Shown: positions 23,763 to 32,387 of the stretch, one piece after another
Layout: the number at the start of each line of letters is the position of its first letter
Position numbering within the stretch: position 1 is the first letter of the stretch
Assembly (NCBI GenBank): GCA_964512765.1
Contig: CAZEKF010000010.1
Location: 1-63,766, forward strand
Direction of reading: 5' to 3'
Origin: GW2011-AR15 sp964512765
GTDB taxonomy: Archaea > Nanobdellota > Nanobdellia > Woesearchaeales > GW2011-AR15
Length of the DNA stretch: 63,766 nt
Notes under the pieces: generated by a model
What the model was told of the DNA's origin: nothing
Seen by the model: only the letters and a program-made list of their open reading frames with translations
Databases searched by the model: none
Program-made: the position numbers and the translations under genes

Positions 23763-24092
23763 TTATTTTTTTCTTTTTTTTTCTTTTTCTGATTCAATTA
23801 TTATTCTAGTCTCGTTGGTTAGTTTCCAATAATCCCTATTTCCCGATTTCTTATGTATAAGCCATTTTTTTTGATGAAATACTTTTAGATATTTGCTAGT
23901 CGTAGTCCAATCCAGTTCTGCTTCCTTCCTTAATGTGTTTGTGGACTCAAATGAATGATATGTATAAAGAATATCCAAGAGTGCCCGTTTATAATGTGGA
24001 TTTAATTTAGGACTAGACTCCTTAACTTTGATAATCTTTATTGGTCTAACAGTGTGGTCCTTCTTTGGCTTATTTATCTTCTTTTTCATCAT
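23763..24092 (-). CDS. Winged-helix DNA-binding protein, transposon cargo
   Basis: 109 residues, strongly basic at both ends. The core (about 32-93) reads as a winged helix, with helix-turn-helix TLRKEAELDWTTTSKYLKVF and a wing ending in DYWKLT. It overlaps the end of the AbrB-like gene by 23 bases, so both are one leftward operon facing the transposase promoter. Probably a regulator of the element. Confidence 0.75.
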   Translation of the reverse strand: MMKKKINKPKKDHTVRPIKIIKVKESSPKLNPHYKRALLDILYTYHSFESTNTLRKEAELDWTTTSKYLKVFHQKKWLIHKKSGNRDYWKLTNETRIIIESEKEKKRKK

Positions 24093-24345
24093 TTACAATG
24101 AATTCTCCTTTGAATGGTTTTGATTTTTGTCCTGGTAAAACAATAAATTTGAACTCCTGTCCCTTCTCGATCTCAAGTTCCCTGCTAACCTTTTGGGGAA
24201 TTCTAACAAAAAATTGCGATTTGTCTTTTTGGACTTTTACTGACTTAATTATTTGCTTTTTCTTTGTTTCAATGATTTCTTTCTGATAAATGTCTCTTAA
24301 TTCCTCATCAAGTAATTGTTCACCTGGCTTTTTTTGATTTTTCAT
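24070..24345 (-). CDS. AbrB/SpoVT-type regulator, transposon cargo
   Basis: 91 residues. The C-terminal half has the swapped-hairpin AbrB pattern VQKDKSQFFVRIPQKVSREL followed by EIEKGQEFKFIVLP. Start ATG 24345 is chosen since the upstream extension crosses the CCATAT operator-like repeats. Three near-palindromic CCATATGGTT copies lie between this gene and the divergent transposase, so it probably represses both promoters. Confidence 0.8.
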   Translation of the reverse strand: MKNQKKPGEQLLDEELRDIYQKEIIETKKKQIIKSVKVQKDKSQFFVRIPQKVSRELEIEKGQEFKFIVLPGQKSKPFKGEFIVNDEKEDK

Positions 24346-24349
24346 ATAT

Positions 24350-24363
24350 AACCATATAGTTAT
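24350..24363. promoter_or_regulatory. Operator-like repeat 1
   Basis: AACCATATAGTTAT, one mismatch from the palindrome AACCATATGGTT, 5 bases upstream of the AbrB-like start. Confidence 0.6.
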
Positions 24364-24392
24364 ATTTGAACTTTTTAAATTTTTCTCTTTAA

Positions 24393-24406
24393 TACCATAT
24401 GGTTTG
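24393..24406. promoter_or_regulatory. Operator-like repeat 2
   Basis: TACCATATGGTTTG, central CCATATGG palindrome. Confidence 0.6.
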
Positions 24407-24468
24407 TTTTGAAATAACAAAAATAAGTAATCTTTTTATATAAGTGTTGATATCTATTAATTATTGAA

Positions 24469-24482
24469 AACCATATGGTTAT
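24469..24482. promoter_or_regulatory. Operator-like repeat 3
   Basis: AACCATATGGTTAT, perfect palindrome core AACCATATGGTT, 37 bases before the transposase ATG. Confidence 0.6.
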
Positions 24483-24518
24483 TTTTGGAATATCAAATAA
24501 GAGAGAGGAGGGATAAAA

Positions 24519-25652
24519 ATGAAAAAATCAACTAAAAAAAAGGATTATAATATGTCCGAAGAAGAAAAGGCTATGTTTGAGTATGCAAAAAAATTACTTG
24601 AACATATTAAACCAAGAAAAAAAGAAAGACAACTGAAACTAACAGACAACAAGAAGGTTAATAAGATAAAAATCAAGCGAAAATATTCGCAAGATTGGCC
24701 TGCATATAATGGCGCAAAAACCAAGGAGAGGCTTGTTATTTACCAACTGCTTGATGAATTACTTAGTGCAATCAAATTCCCAAACCATAATTCTGTTGGT
24801 CGAAAGCCAATTTCACTAAAAGATAAAATATTTTTTCTTGTTATTAAAGCCTATAATGGAAACGGCGCCAGGAAATGTATATCAGATATCTATTTATGTA
24901 AGAAACTGGGATATATAAGTGGTTCAGTTCCTCATTTTAATACTGTTACAAATGCTTTAAATGATGAGGAAGTCTCCTCCTTACTGCAATTCTTAATAAC
25001 CTTTTCTGGAGCACCTTTAGCACCAATTGAAAAAGTGTTTGCTCCTGATAGTAGCGGATTCTCAACTGACCAATACGGTAGGTGGCTTGATGTTAGAACT
25101 GCAAGTGCTTCAAAAAAAAGAAATTTTGTAAAGTGTCATATAACTTGTGGAGTCAAGACACATATTATTACCTCTGTCCGAATTACAGCAGGTAGTAGTG
25201 GAGATAGTCCTCAGTTTATCCCTATGTTAGAAGACACAAGTAAGGTTTTTAAGATTGCTAAAGTGTGTGCAGATAAAGGATATATTTCCTTTGATAACTA
25301 CAAATTCTGTCAGAAAATTGAATCAGAGTTATATACTCAGTTCAAAGAAAATGCAGTGAGAAAATTTGGTCCAAGATTATGGCGCCAGATGTTTGATTTT
25401 TTTAAGAATAAGCCTGAGGAATATCTTCGTAACTATCATCCAAGAAGCAATGTTGAAACAGTATTTCATATGCTCAAAACAAAACTTCAGAAAATTGTCA
25501 GAGGAAAAAACTTGATCTCCCAAAAAAATGAAGTTTTATCTTTATGTTTAACTCATAATTTATGTGTTCTAACCCAAGAAATTTTTGAACTTGGTATTAT
25601 TGTTGATTTTAATAAATGTGCAAAAAGTGTTGATGAACAAAAATGGCTTTAA
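24519..25652 (+). CDS. DDE transposase (IS4/IS5-like)
   Basis: 377 residues with an intact catalytic triad: Asp177 in APDSSGFS, Asp252 in ADKGYIS and Glu313 in RSNVETVFHMLK, the YREK-like/DDE pattern of IS5/IS1182-type enzymes. A basic N-terminus (1-60) and helix-rich DNA-binding part precede the RNase H fold. GGAGGGAT lies upstream of the ATG. No frameshift, so probably active. Its stop is 3 bases before the right terminal repeat. Confidence 0.93.
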   Translation: MKKSTKKKDYNMSEEEKAMFEYAKKLLEHIKPRKKERQLKLTDNKKVNKIKIKRKYSQDWPAYNGAKTKERLVIYQLLDELLSAIKFPNHNSVGRKPISLKDKIFFLVIKAYNGNGARKCISDIYLCKKLGYISGSVPHFNTVTNALNDEEVSSLLQFLITFSGAPLAPIEKVFAPDSSGFSTDQYGRWLDVRTASASKKRNFVKCHITCGVKTHIITSVRITAGSSGDSPQFIPMLEDTSKVFKIAKVCADKGYISFDNYKFCQKIESELYTQFKENAVRKFGPRLWRQMFDFFKNKPEEYLRNYHPRSNVETVFHMLKTKLQKIVRGKNLISQKNEVLSLCLTHNLCVLTQEIFELGIIVDFNKCAKSVDEQKWL

Positions 25653-25655
25653 TTA

Positions 25656-25667
25656 TTGTGCAAAGCC
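25656..25667 (-). repeat. Right terminal inverted repeat
   Basis: TTGTGCAAAGCC, inverse of the left end. Confidence 0.9.
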
Positions 25668-25676
25668 CACTAAAGT
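25668..25676. repeat. Target-site duplication, right copy (9 bp)
   Basis: CACTAAAGT, same as 22178-22186. Confidence 0.9.
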
Positions 25677-25820
25677 TTTAAATATAACATTACCTTTCTT
25701 TCTGAAATCATGAAAGACATAATATTACCGCCCTTCTAGATTTAGTCAGTGGTCTTTCTAGTTATTAAAATAAAAAAGTATTCTTAAATAAAATAATAAA
25801 CTAAGGAGGTATGAAATAAA

Positions 25821-25889
25821 ATGAAACACAAGAAAAAAGGTGAATGTCGTCCTAATTCGGACAATACAAACACTTTGGAAAGGATTTAA
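25821..25889 (+). other. Possible 22-codon leader ORF before proC
   Basis: ATG with a strong AAGGAGGT 10 bases upstream, encoding a basic/polar 22-residue peptide (MKHKKKGECRPNSDNTNTLE...). It lies in another frame than proC and ends 37 bases before the likely proC start. It could be a leader peptide, a remnant or chance. Confidence 0.3.
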
Positions 25890-25926
25890 TAATAGTGAAC
25901 AAAATGAAAATATAGGTGAATTAACA

Positions 25927-26721
25927 TTGGAACAACGTATTGGAATTATTGGAATAGGTCACATGGGTGAAGAAATAGTAAATGCTTTGATTAAAGCAGG
26001 TTATCCAAACAAAAAGATTTATGCTAGCAGGCGAAATGAAAGAGAGTTAAACAGAATTTCTAATATCTACGGAATTAATACATCAACTGATAACAATGAA
26101 GTATTAGAAAAATCTGATATTGTATTAATTTGTGTGAAACCGCAGGATTTTCAAAAAGCAGTTAAAAGTTTAACAGTTAAAAAAGATGTTTTATATATTT
26201 CAATAGCTGCAGGAATTACTATGGAATATCTTTCAAAAATGCTTGGGAGTGACAAAAGAACTGTAAAAAGTATGCCAAACACAGGTATACCTTACGAAGC
26301 TTGTGCAACTGCTTATGTTATAGGTAAAAACTGTACTGAAGATGATAAAAAAGCTATTCAGGCAATATTCAATGCATGTGGTGAATGTTTTGAAACAAAG
26401 GAAGAAAAGTTTCATGGTGTTACATACGGCGCTTGTGGCCCAGGCGTATATTTAAGAGACTTGGAAGCAGATGCTGAAATAATGTCAGAACAAGGATTAA
26501 GTGATAAAGAAATAAGATTGATTCAAACAAGTAACTTGATTACTACTGCAAATATGCTTAAAACAGGTAAACCTTACGAGGAACTGTATAGCAAAGTAGC
26601 TTCAAAAGGTGGTGGTACAGAAGCAGCTTACGAATTTGGTCTAAAATCTTTGTATTATCAAATAAGAAAAAAAATGGGAAATGCTGCAATTGATAGATTT
26701 ATTGAATTATCAAAAAATTAA
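25927..26721 (+). CDS. proC: Pyrroline-5-carboxylate reductase
   Basis: 264 residues from TTG 25927, which has GGTGA 7 bases upstream; the frame stays open to 25840 but that extension is polar and unlike the family. Rossmann motif IGIIGIGHMGEE at the very start, ICVKPQD, SMPNTGIPY (SMPN is diagnostic), and a C-terminal catalytic helical domain with SKVASKGGGTEAA. It catalyses the last step of proline synthesis using NAD(P)H. ProRS follows 43 bases later. Confidence 0.9.
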   Translation: MEQRIGIIGIGHMGEEIVNALIKAGYPNKKIYASRRNERELNRISNIYGINTSTDNNEVLEKSDIVLICVKPQDFQKAVKSLTVKKDVLYISIAAGITMEYLSKMLGSDKRTVKSMPNTGIPYEACATAYVIGKNCTEDDKKAIQAIFNACGECFETKEEKFHGVTYGACGPGVYLRDLEADAEIMSEQGLSDKEIRLIQTSNLITTANMLKTGKPYEELYSKVASKGGGTEAAYEFGLKSLYYQIRKKMGNAAIDRFIELSKN

Positions 26722-26764
26722 AAAAGAGTGTTGATTTAAATTTAAACAAAAGGTGATTAAAATT

Positions 26765-28906
26765 ATGAAATTCAAATTCAATGTGTCAAATGTAAAGTTT
26801 GGTTATGTTTTGATTAAAGATCTTAAGATTACTAAGAAATATGATTTGAGTAAAGAAGAAAAAAAGATTTTCAGTGAAGTTAAGAAAAAGTTTACACTGG
26901 AGACTCTTTCTGAAGATATGATTATTGATTCGTTTAGAAAACTGTACTGGTCGTTTAACATGGACCCGACAAAAGATAGAGTGTCCAGTGAGGCTTTGAT
27001 CAGAAGAATCCTGAAAGGAGAAAATCTGTGGAAAGTTAATAATGTTGTTGACGCGCTTAACTTAGTTTCTGCAATGTCAAAACTACCAACAGGTTACCTT
27101 GACTATGATTCATTAGTAGGCGAGATTGTAGTCAGACAAGCTGAAAAAGGCGAAGAGTTCATAAAAATAGGCGGTAAAAAAAGAAAGTGTAAAGGTAACG
27201 AGATATGCGTTGCTGATGACGTGAAAATAATTGATTATGGTTATGCAACATCAGATTCTGATTTAACAAAAGTTACTGAAAAAACTAAGAAACTCTTGCT
27301 TTTAATATACGCAACGTCTGATGTCAGTGATGCTCACCTTAAAAAAGCAATGGATGATAGTAAAAAAATGTTAAAAAAAGTTACAAAGTTCAAAGTAATT
27401 AGTGAAGGTATAGAAAAAACTAAGTTAAAGAAAACACCTAAAAAACAAGTTGAAACTGTCGAAGTTAAAAAAGATACTCTTGGAATGACTGCTGGAAAAC
27501 ATGACAATTTTTCTGAATGGTACACGCAGGTTATACAAAAGTCAGAGATGGCTGATTATGTTGCAGTTGGTGGATGCATTGTATACCGACCTTATTCGTA
27601 TGAAATCTGGGAAAAGATACAAGATTTTTTTAATGAAAAGATCAAGAAATCTGGTGTCAAAAACGCGTACTTCCCTGTTTTAATCCCTGAAAGTTTGTTA
27701 ACAAAAGAAGCTGAACATGTTGAAGGATTCGCTCCAGAAGTAGCATGGGTAACTCACGGCGGCAGTTCAAAACTTAATGAAAAGTTAGCAGTAAGACCTA
27801 CTTCTGAGACCATCATGTACGATTCATACAGCAAATGGATAAGAAGCCATAATGATCTGCCGTTAAGAATTAACCAATGGAACAATGTTGTAAGGTGGGA
27901 ATTTAAGCATGCAACCCCTTTTTTAAGAGGGCGTGAATTCCTATGGCAAGAAGGGCATACTGTATTTGCAACTAAAAAAGAAGCAGAGGATGAAGTTTTA
28001 GAAATCCTAGATTATTATGCTGAGATTTATGAAGAGTTGTTAGCAGTCCCAGTTATAAAAGGTAAAAAAACACAGATTGAAACGTTCGCAGGTGCTAATT
28101 ACTCAACTGGCTGTGAAACTTACTTACCAATTGGAAAAGCTATTCAGAGCTGTACATCACATCTACTTGGTCAGAACTTCGCAAAAGCATTTGACATTAG
28201 TTTTCTAGACAAAAATGGAAAAAAACAATATCCTTGGCAGAACTCCTGGGGTTATTCAACAAGGTCAATAGGTGTCATGATCATCATGCACGGTGATGAT
28301 AAAGGATTAGTGTTACCGCCTAGAATTGCGCCAATCCAAGTAGTTATAGTACCTATTATCTTTGAAAAAACTAAGAAACAAGTATTAAACAAAGCAGCTG
28401 AGTTAATGAAACAATTAAGCAAATATTCAGTTAAACTTGATGACAGAGAAGATTACACGCCTGGTTGGAAGTATAATGAATGGGAACTGAAAGGAGTGCC
28501 ATTAAGAATTGAGTTAGGACCAAGAGACGTTGAAAAAAACCAAGTAGTTTTAGTAAGAAGAGACACTGGTGAGAAAGAAGTTATACAATGGACAAAACTT
28601 AACACTAGAGTTGAACAGTTAATGAAAGAAATCCAAGATTACTTATACAACAAAGCTAAGAAACAAATGCTTGACTCAATTGTTAAAGTAAAACGTTGGG
28701 AGGAGTTCTTGAAAGCTGCTAAAAATAAAAAATGGATCAAAGCATTACATTGCGCTGATGCAAAGTGTGAAGTAGCTATTAAAGACAAAACTCAAGGTGT
28801 TAAAACCAATTGTATTCCATTTAAACAACCTAAACAAATTAAAGGTAAATGTGTACATTGTAACAAAAAAGCTCAGTATGAAGTAATGTTTGCTAAGAGT
28901 TATTAG
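26765..28906 (+). CDS. proS: Prolyl-tRNA synthetase with N-terminal B3/4 domain
   Basis: 713 residues, against about 480 for archaeal ProRS. Residues about 1-215 are a B3/4 (COG3382-like) domain: MDPTKDRVSSEALIRRILKG, then VNNVVDALNLVS and GEEFIKIGG. From about 240 an archaeal/eukaryal-type class II ProRS follows: motif 1 region YFPVLIPESLL, TSETIMYD, motif 2 with RWEF and LRGREFLWQEGHT, motif 3, and a C-terminal Zn-like domain with four Cys. B3/4 is the editing domain of PheRS beta. The fusion may remove mischarged amino acids; this role is inferred. ATG 26765 is preferred over GTG 26753 because GGTGA lies 8 bases upstream. Confidence 0.92.
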   Translation: MKFKFNVSNVKFGYVLIKDLKITKKYDLSKEEKKIFSEVKKKFTLETLSEDMIIDSFRKLYWSFNMDPTKDRVSSEALIRRILKGENLWKVNNVVDALNLVSAMSKLPTGYLDYDSLVGEIVVRQAEKGEEFIKIGGKKRKCKGNEICVADDVKIIDYGYATSDSDLTKVTEKTKKLLLLIYATSDVSDAHLKKAMDDSKKMLKKVTKFKVISEGIEKTKLKKTPKKQVETVEVKKDTLGMTAGKHDNFSEWYTQVIQKSEMADYVAVGGCIVYRPYSYEIWEKIQDFFNEKIKKSGVKNAYFPVLIPESLLTKEAEHVEGFAPEVAWVTHGGSSKLNEKLAVRPTSETIMYDSYSKWIRSHNDLPLRINQWNNVVRWEFKHATPFLRGREFLWQEGHTVFATKKEAEDEVLEILDYYAEIYEELLAVPVIKGKKTQIETFAGANYSTGCETYLPIGKAIQSCTSHLLGQNFAKAFDISFLDKNGKKQYPWQNSWGYSTRSIGVMIIMHGDDKGLVLPPRIAPIQVVIVPIIFEKTKKQVLNKAAELMKQLSKYSVKLDDREDYTPGWKYNEWELKGVPLRIELGPRDVEKNQVVLVRRDTGEKEVIQWTKLNTRVEQLMKEIQDYLYNKAKKQMLDSIVKVKRWEEFLKAAKNKKWIKALHCADAKCEVAIKDKTQGVKTNCIPFKQPKQIKGKCVHCNKKAQYEVMFAKSY

Positions 28907-28949
28907 CTTAATATAACTTTAAATATAAAATCATTTCTTTAATTCATAT

Positions 28950-29297
28950 ATGGTTGAACCTTTTGAATATCCCCATAACTATACGCACCAAGGAATAGGT
29001 CCAACTAATATTTACTTTGGTCTCGTTTATAAACCAGCTAGCATATCACGTGAAGAAAAAATTACTAATCCTTTAGATTCGATAACATTGTTGGAGCAGG
29101 AATATGTATTTTTTGGAAATTTAGCTGATTTTGAATTAGTTGGTAAAGATGGTAAAACTACTGGAGCAGACCTACTTTGGGTTCTCGGATTTCACTTTTT
29201 ATTTGTTAGACCAATAGGAAAAATTGAAGATTATGATACATCCTTAAAAGGAGAAGAAATAAATATTGATTATCTATTATTTCTAGAGGGATTTTAA
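28950..29297 (+). CDS. Unknown small acidic protein
   Basis: 115 residues, acidic, aromatic-rich (LLWVLGFHFLFV near 85-96). No motif recognised. Stands alone between proS and the coiled-coil gene with short AT-rich spacers; the TATA-like tttaaatataaa lies about 25 bases upstream of its ATG, so the mRNA may be leaderless. Confidence 0.55.
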   Translation: MVEPFEYPHNYTHQGIGPTNIYFGLVYKPASISREEKITNPLDSITLLEQEYVFFGNLADFELVGKDGKTTGADLLWVLGFHFLFVRPIGKIEDYDTSLKGEEINIDYLLFLEGF

Positions 29298-29355
29298 TTT
29301 TTTATTCTTATAATGAGTAAAATATATAAAGGAGTCTATATCTTTTATATTAAAA

Positions 29356-31410
29356 ATGGTGGGGGAATTGTTACAGAAAAAGGTGAAGAAAGATGTATCT
29401 CCGCCGCCTAATTTTGAATTAGACGAACTTCCTGAACCGCCTAGTCTTGATAATGAACCTGGTTTTGATTTGCCTGATTCTAAAGAAATGCCAGTTCCTG
29501 TTCCAAAAAGTGTAGAGAAAGAAAAAAAACCTGAACTAAAACCTATTGACGTTCCTAAGATAGAAGAACTGCCTAAGAAAGTTGATGGGTTTCCTAAATC
29601 GCCAAAGGTAGAAGTTAAAAAACAAGAACTGCCTCAAATGCCTAGTTTTGATAAACTTTCAAAAGAATTCCCTGAACCGCCTAAACTGGACAGTAAAAAG
29701 TTAAAACCAAAAATAGATGCTAAAAAAGATATCAAACCTTTACCAAGTCGTGATAAATTATCAACTGAACTGCCTGAGCCACCAAAATTAGACATGAAGC
29801 CTCCATCAGTTAAAAAAGATTCTAACAAGAAACTTGACATGCCAAAAAAACAAAGTAAAAGTTTATTCTCTATGTTTAAAAAGAAGAAAAAACAAAATGT
29901 AAAGTTAGAAGAACCTTTTGGTTTTGAACTTCCTATGTATCATGATTTACCTAAAGGTAAAGATCTTGAAACTAAACAACCAGTGACTGAAAAAGAACCG
30001 TACTGGGTAAAAGAAGGAGAGTCCTATTTTAGAGAACAAGAAATGTTAAATGAGGCACAACCTTTTTTAGAAGTAAAAGAAGAAGATTTTCAACCAAAAG
30101 AAACACCGCTTAATTTAGTAAAAGGTATTGGGCCTATGCGCGAGAAACAATTGAAAAAAGCAGGTGTAAAAACTGCAGAAAACCTTGCTGAATTACATCA
30201 TAAAGAAGTTGCTGAGAAAGCTAAACTCCCAGTGACACATGCTAAAAAAATTGTGACACATGCTAAAAAAATAACTAAAATCAAGAAAAGATTAAAATCT
30301 AGTCCTAAAAAAGAAAAAAATATTTCTGATATAATTCAAGAACTTGAACAGGAAAAAAAGGCTATTGAAAAAATTCAAGCTGCATCTGATATAAACGAAG
30401 ATAAATTAATTGAACTGGAAGGTCACAAAGAGATCATTACTGTTCTTGAAAAATTGGAGAAAAAACGCGCAGAGTTAAGTGATATGCAAAATAAGCTTGA
30501 AGAAAAAGAAACAAAGTTACAGAGTCATGATGAAGTTTACAGGCGTGATAAAGAACATGTTGAAAAGCTTAAACGAAGGTTAGACCATGACATTCGTGAA
30601 AGAACACGGTACTTGATAAACCTTGAAAAAGAATATTTTCAAAAAGCGCAAACCCTTGCAAAAAAACAGTCAGAAATCGAAATAAAAGAAAGTACTCTTA
30701 ACAATAAAAACGAATATTTGCAAAAACGTGAAACTGACGCAAAAAAAATACTGGACGATCTTGAAAACCGTGAAATAACCATTGAAACAAAAGAAAAGAA
30801 GTTACAAAAAATAATGGACCAGCTTGAAGAACAAGATGTTATGTTAAGAGAAAAAGAAGATGACATTATTAAAAGAGAAGCTGAGTATCTTAAGAAATTG
30901 GACACATTAGAAACTCATGAGAAATCTATCTTGAAAAACCTTGAAAATAAAAGAAAAAGTCTTGAAAAAAAAGAAAAAGTGATTAACCAAAAAGAAAAAA
31001 GGTTGCATACAACACAAAGAAAAGTTGATAAACAAGAAGTTGCTGTTGAATACGCAAAAAACATTGTTGAAGAAGAAAAAAATAAATTAATTGATGACGA
31101 GTTTGAACAGTATTTGCATGACCAGTTAAGAGGAGCTAAACCTGGTATTCAGTACAATGATCTTAACACATTAAGCAACCTTAAAATACCTAATCTAAAT
31201 GATAGAAACAGATCAATATACCAATTGATAGATAATTGTAAGGCTCTTTTAAGAAATAATAAAGTTAATGAAGCAAAGATATTCTATAATCAGGTAAGAG
31301 ACCGGTACTATAACAGCAACTTTAAATCTAACAAAGAAAAACAATCTGTGCATAATAGTGTTAGAGCTCTTTATGACGAAATAAATCTAGCTGACATAGG
31401 TAGAAATTAA
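29356..31410 (+). CDS. Large coiled-coil protein with Pro-rich repeats and HhH domain
   Basis: 684 residues. Residues 1-170 are Pro/Lys-rich with repeated LPEPPKLD-like units. A helix-hairpin-helix-like domain lies near 255-310 (LVKGIGPMREKQLKKAGV), a long charged coiled coil spans about 320-590, and a small C-terminal helical domain (about 625-684) contains LIDNCKALLRNNKVNEA. No transmembrane segment. The HhH suggests DNA or protein docking and the coiled coil a structural or SMC-like role; neither can be proved. It shares its 3' end with a convergent synthetase-like gene (4-base overlap). Confidence 0.75.
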   Translation: MVGELLQKKVKKDVSPPPNFELDELPEPPSLDNEPGFDLPDSKEMPVPVPKSVEKEKKPELKPIDVPKIEELPKKVDGFPKSPKVEVKKQELPQMPSFDKLSKEFPEPPKLDSKKLKPKIDAKKDIKPLPSRDKLSTELPEPPKLDMKPPSVKKDSNKKLDMPKKQSKSLFSMFKKKKKQNVKLEEPFGFELPMYHDLPKGKDLETKQPVTEKEPYWVKEGESYFREQEMLNEAQPFLEVKEEDFQPKETPLNLVKGIGPMREKQLKKAGVKTAENLAELHHKEVAEKAKLPVTHAKKIVTHAKKITKIKKRLKSSPKKEKNISDIIQELEQEKKAIEKIQAASDINEDKLIELEGHKEIITVLEKLEKKRAELSDMQNKLEEKETKLQSHDEVYRRDKEHVEKLKRRLDHDIRERTRYLINLEKEYFQKAQTLAKKQSEIEIKESTLNNKNEYLQKRETDAKKILDDLENREITIETKEKKLQKIMDQLEEQDVMLREKEDDIIKREAEYLKKLDTLETHEKSILKNLENKRKSLEKKEKVINQKEKRLHTTQRKVDKQEVAVEYAKNIVEEEKNKLIDDEFEQYLHDQLRGAKPGIQYNDLNTLSNLKIPNLNDRNRSIYQLIDNCKALLRNNKVNEAKIFYNQVRDRYYNSNFKSNKEKQSVHNSVRALYDEINLADIGRN

Positions 31411-32348
31411 ATTAAATGTTTATAATCTGCATAATTAATAACGTGTCCACTTTTTTTTCCAAGTTCGACTATGTCCCAAATTAATTGACGTTCCCTTCCT
31501 AGAGTATCTAATGCAATAGCAAAGTCTCCTGATTTACTCATGTTTTCATCTTCAATATTATAAACACAACCTGTTTTATAGAAATGCGGTGTTACACCTA
31601 GAAATTCAGGAATACTAAACCATCTATGGTCCTCATCAAACAATTGTTTTCCGCCAGCAATATGGACATCTGCGCCAAAGTATACGTCTCTAAGTTTCAT
31701 AGACCCAACCACACCACAAGTGATTCCAAGTTGAACGTCACGATAATTTATGGGTGTTTTTAGTTCATATTGTTCATCACAATCAGCATTACACACAAAA
31801 ATATAATTTGTATTAACTTCTTCATTTGCTATTTTTGAGCCAAGATGAAACGCATGGTCACAATTTAATACCAAATATAATTTAAAAAAATCTTCAAAGT
31901 TATTTGATAAAAATGCGAACGCTTGGTTTGATCTTACAATATTCAGTAAGGTTCTAAAAGCTGGCTGAGATTGTAGTTCGGACAATACAGATAGTTCAAC
32001 TTCTGCCTCGAATTCTTTTGAAATGCAATCAACTAACTCTTGAAGAGTATGTTCACGATTAGAAACTTCTTCTGGTTTAGTCAATAATAAGACTGATGGA
32101 TTATCAACATCTTTGCTGAAGTCTAATTCATAATCATTAAATCCCACTATAAATCTAGGATGAATGCCCATATCTCCACATATTTGATTTACTGCATATA
32201 TCCCATGTACTATTGTATAAATATTACCTACATGAGGCTCATAATTTGGGGTTATACCTAAAGTTACAGTAATGTCTTTTTTCCCAAGAGATTCTAAGTG
32301 CTTAACTAGTCTCTCATTTTCTAAAAAAGGATCTTTATTTTCCCCCAT
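31407..32348 (-). CDS. Class I aminoacyl-tRNA synthetase-like protein (LysRS-I-like core)
   Basis: 313 residues. HIGH-like signature PHVGN within LGITPNYEPHVGNIYT (about 31-46) and KMSKS-like ENMSKSGD near 272-279, so a class I catalytic fold. PHVGN plus ADVHIAGGKQLFDEDHRWF resembles archaeal class I LysRS (GKDH..AGG), but the C-terminal helical anticodon-binding part is missing; full LysRS-I is about 500 residues. It may be a paralogue acting on another substrate rather than a housekeeping LysRS. Lies 39 bases upstream of the rtcA end, same strand. Confidence 0.6.
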   Translation of the reverse strand: MGENKDPFLENERLVKHLESLGKKDITVTLGITPNYEPHVGNIYTIVHGIYAVNQICGDMGIHPRFIVGFNDYELDFSKDVDNPSVLLLTKPEEVSNREHTLQELVDCISKEFEAEVELSVLSELQSQPAFRTLLNIVRSNQAFAFLSNNFEDFFKLYLVLNCDHAFHLGSKIANEEVNTNYIFVCNADCDEQYELKTPINYRDVQLGITCGVVGSMKLRDVYFGADVHIAGGKQLFDEDHRWFSIPEFLGVTPHFYKTGCVYNIEDENMSKSGDFAIALDTLGRERQLIWDIVELGKKSGHVINYADYKHLI

Positions 32349-32387
32349 ACTTGAGCGGACTTTTAACTTATATATAAATATAAGTTA

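Larger units (their letters stand above)
22187..25667. mobile_element. 3.48-kb transposon with cargo genes
   Basis: Bounded by the perfect 12-bp inverted repeats GGCTTTGCACAA (22187-22198) and TTGTGCAAAGCC (25656-25667) and a 9-bp direct duplication CACTAAAGT outside both ends. It carries a small basic ORF, a coiled-coil nuclease-like gene, leftward winged-helix and AbrB-like genes, and a DDE transposase. Extra TGCACAA copies inside the left end (about 22211 and 22231) may be transposase-binding repeats. Clean ends suggest a recent insertion. The element is much longer than a simple IS because of the three to four passenger genes. Confidence 0.92.
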
